Source: Bradyrhizobium sp. ISRA430
GTDB lineage: Bacteria; Pseudomonadota; Alphaproteobacteria; Rhizobiales; Xanthobacteraceae
Direction of reading: 5' to 3'
Assembly: GCF_029909975.1 (NCBI RefSeq)
Contig: NZ_CP094516.1
Coordinates: forward strand, 6,674,501 to 6,738,500
DNA: 64,000 nucleotides
A program made the translations under genes and the position numbers. Under the pieces are notes generated by a model, which saw only the letters and a program-made list of their open reading frames with translations, was not told where the DNA came from and did not search any database. Of this stretch, positions 62,160-64,000 are shown one piece after another; positions within the stretch are counted from its first letter, which is position 1; each line of letters starts with the position of its first letter.

Positions 62160-62906
62160 CATGTCCGGTCCTTTGTGATTTTGCTTCGCCGCTTTTCTCC
62201 TTCTCACAGGTGGCTCGACGTCGCCTGCGTCTTCGAATCCCTTCGCCGCCTTCTTTGGCCAAGCCGCTCCTGTGGAAGCCACCGCGCCGGCGCCCGCCGA
62301 AAAGGAATGTTTGCCGCAGCCCGGGAAATCGCCGGCCGAGGGCCAGCACTGGGTCTATCGTTTCGATGGCAACCGCAAATGCTGGTTCCTGGCCGCCGAG
62401 GGGACCCCGATGGCAAAGAAGTCGGTTCGTCACCGCGCTGCGAAACAGGTCGCCGCTCCCAAGGAAAACGGCGCCACGCCGCGCAAAAGGCGGTCGTGGA
62501 TGCGCGCGCGGAGTTGTTGCGCTCCGCGTCGGCGGAAACGCCCCGGCCGACGCCGCCCGCGCTCGAACTCAAGGTGGTCGATGCCAGTCCCGTCCCCGCT
62601 TCGGGGGCCACGGCGCTCGTGCCACCGGCACCCGATATCACCAAACCCGCGACCGATCAGCTCACGCGCGACAATCCCACGCCGCACCAAGTCGACGTGG
62701 AGACGCTTCTGGCGGCCGCGCCGACCGCCAGCGACGCGGTTGCCGCCTCTGTACCTCCGGCGACCGCGGTCGCCGTTCCCATCGCCGAGGCGGGCGACGA
62801 CGGGCCGGGGTGGACGGCAACCTGGCTCGGCGTGCTGCTGCTGGCGCCGGGCGTCGGTTGTCTTCTCAGCTCGAGCCGGACCCTTCGGGGCGTGCTGGCC
62901 GGCTGA
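62160..62906 (+). pseudogene. Secreted membrane-anchored protein, frameshifted
   Basis: A broken signal region (FCFAAFLLLTGGSTSPASSN) is followed by APAEKECLPQPGKSPAEGQH and WVYRFDGNRKCWFLAAEG. A shift near 62490 leads to ARAELLRSASAETPRPTPPA, a Pro/Ala-rich linker and a C-terminal helix (GPGWTATWLGVLLLAPGVGC). One protein of about 230 residues is implied. Family unknown. Confidence 0.55.
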
Positions 62907-63199
62907 CCGGTCGGGCGATTTCTCGGTCGGAGGATGGGGCGGCAGCCATCGCAGACGAACGATCCGCAACCGTCTTTCGCGGTGGCGCGGGATACGTTCC
63001 GATACGAGCGGCCGAGCCTGGAGCCGTCGTCGACGGCTCGACTGGCCGGATCGGTTCGGAAGGTCGGGCGTCCGCGCGAGTTCGCACGGTCAGGTTTCCG
63101 CAAGAGCGCCTCCACGCGCCCCACTGAGGGGTTTGATGGGCACCGGATTCATTTTCCAAGCTTTGCTGAAGCTCGGTCGATCGCGTCGAACTCGGTCTC
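62907..63199. other. No gene recognised
   Basis: Decayed DNA between remnants. Confidence 0.3.
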
Positions 63200-63345
63200 A
63201 TACAGGCGCGTGAATCGAGATTGGTCCTGGCGTGATGAGGTTTGGTCGCGCCGGGGATGGGGATCACGTGACTGTCGCGCGCCAACAGCCAGTTCAGGGC
63301 GACCTGGCTGATGCTGCCATCGTGCGCGGGCAATCTCGGCAAGAC
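63200..63345 (-). pseudogene. Aldo/keto reductase C-terminal fragment
   Basis: Minus strand: AHDGSISQVALNWLLARDSH followed by VIPIPGATKPHHARTN. This is the conserved QVALNWLL...IPGA-K/R segment near the C-terminus of aldo/keto reductases. No other part of the gene remains in the window. Confidence 0.7.
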
Positions 63346-63519
63346 ACGTCAGTAGCGCATTCGTTTCTATGCTGTTCGACGGCTGCGTGAGGCAGCCGGA
63401 CCGGAGCCGACGAAGGAGCTCTCCGGGAACAGCGCATGGGCAAGTCGCGGCGCGGACAATTCCTGGCAGGACATGCGATCGATCCTGCGCGGACCTCGAC
63501 GAAGTCGCGCCGGTCGGAC

Positions 63520-63625
63520 CTGATGGCCACGCTGCGCGAAGCTTGCTCATCGTCAGCGTCACCGTCGTCTGCCGCACCCCGAGCAATTGGGCAAGTGCCT
63601 CCTGCGTCAGCGGAAGCACGTCGTC
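63520..63625 (-). pseudogene. Crp/Fnr-type HTH fragment
   Basis: Minus strand: LPLTQEALAQLLGVRQTTVT followed by LTMSKLRAA matches the helix-turn-helix of Crp/Fnr-family regulators (LTQExLAxMLGVRRTTVT). The upstream ligand-binding domain is reduced to stop-riddled traces. Confidence 0.65.
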
Positions 63626-63991
63626 AGGAACCTACAGCTCGCTTCCGGCACTGATCCGCATCAGTCTCAAGAGCTTGTTCTCGATGACCCGCGAGTGATT
63701 GAGGAGGGTCTGGAACAATTCTGATCGCCTGGGACGTTACCCGACAACTAGTGGCGCTGAATTTTCACATTTGTGAGGGGGCCGCGCTGAGGCTAGCAAA
63801 TGGCGCCCTCGCCGCAAGCACAAGACCGCAAAGTCTCCTGCGGCCGCGTCGCGACAAACAGTAGCGCCGCTCGAACTCTGGAAGTGTTGGGCATCGACCT
63901 TGCGCTCATGTGTAGCTGGATGTGGCGCGCCATACAGGAACGATCGTGGCGGGGCTCGGTTTGCATGCAAACTTCAGCAAGGAGACACGAC
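63626..63991. other. Intergenic at the right edge
   Basis: About 365 bases with no clear gene. Confidence 0.3.
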
Positions 63992-64000
63992 ATGAAAATT
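63992..64000 (+). CDS. Start of a gene cut by the window edge
   Basis: ATG 63992 (MKI...) is preceded by AAGGAGA with a six-base spacing, a strong ribosome binding site. Nothing more can be said. Confidence 0.45.

Overview
The window looks like chromosomal DNA of a Bradyrhizobium-type alphaproteobacterium (order Hyphomicrobiales). This rests on the gene set and order (carB, carA, yqeY, dnaG, rpoD, rpoH), on alphaproteobacterial general-stress promoters, and on many very short proteins that I recognise from this genus. The species is an inference; no rRNA or other definitive marker is present.

Positions 1 to 29.4 kb are ordinary core chromosome. In order they hold the 5' part of carB; an MFS exporter divergent from its HTH repressor with two palindromic operators; a tRNA-like element; a SAM methyltransferase; Dps; a cupin; carA; a YqeY protein; an acyl-CoA synthetase; an ArsR repressor with three SRPBCC proteins; an LVIVD beta-propeller; two LysE exporters; an N-formylglutamate amidohydrolase; a gamma-glutamylcyclotransferase; a short chlorite dismutase-family protein; dnaG (zinc ligands lost); rpoD; a lytic transglycosylase; a lone receiver protein; a 22-residue Lys/Ala protein; a diguanylate cyclase; an amidase; rpoH; a RluA-type pseudouridine synthase; and tRNA-Glu(CTC). 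Genes are intact, and many intergenic gaps carry two families of palindromic repeats.

Immediately after tRNA-Glu (29399-29473) the character changes. A 3' fragment of a tRNA-Lys(CTT) lies at 29864-29919, a degenerate IS110-type transposase at 33.3-33.7 kb, and many genes are broken by frameshifts or nonsense codons (zinc ribbons, DUF3147, DUF3072, pyrophosphatase, NRAMP, OpgG/D, DUF1236, PhnA-like, aldo/keto reductase and Crp/Fnr remnants). I found no copy of the core repeat families here. This segment looks like a decaying genomic island.

Embedded in the island are intact genes: a YciF-type ferritin-like protein, a ROK-like protein with its halves swapped, an SDR oxidoreductase, a NAD(P)-binding sugar-epimerase-like protein, a DUF1080 protein, an AI-2E family permease with an extra C-terminal domain, a four-gene envelope operon (small protein, YqjE-like, DUF3618, YihY), a doubled DUF6328 membrane protein, a PAP2 phosphatase, a trehalose-synthase-like GH13 enzyme, DUF3309, CsbD and several 24-27 residue membrane microproteins. 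At least ten of these transcription units, and core dps, have a GGAAC-N16/17-NGTT sequence 20 to 82 bases upstream of the start in the right orientation. That is the promoter type of the alphaproteobacterial general-stress sigma factor EcfG. The island therefore reads as a general-stress and envelope-protection regulon cluster in partial decay.
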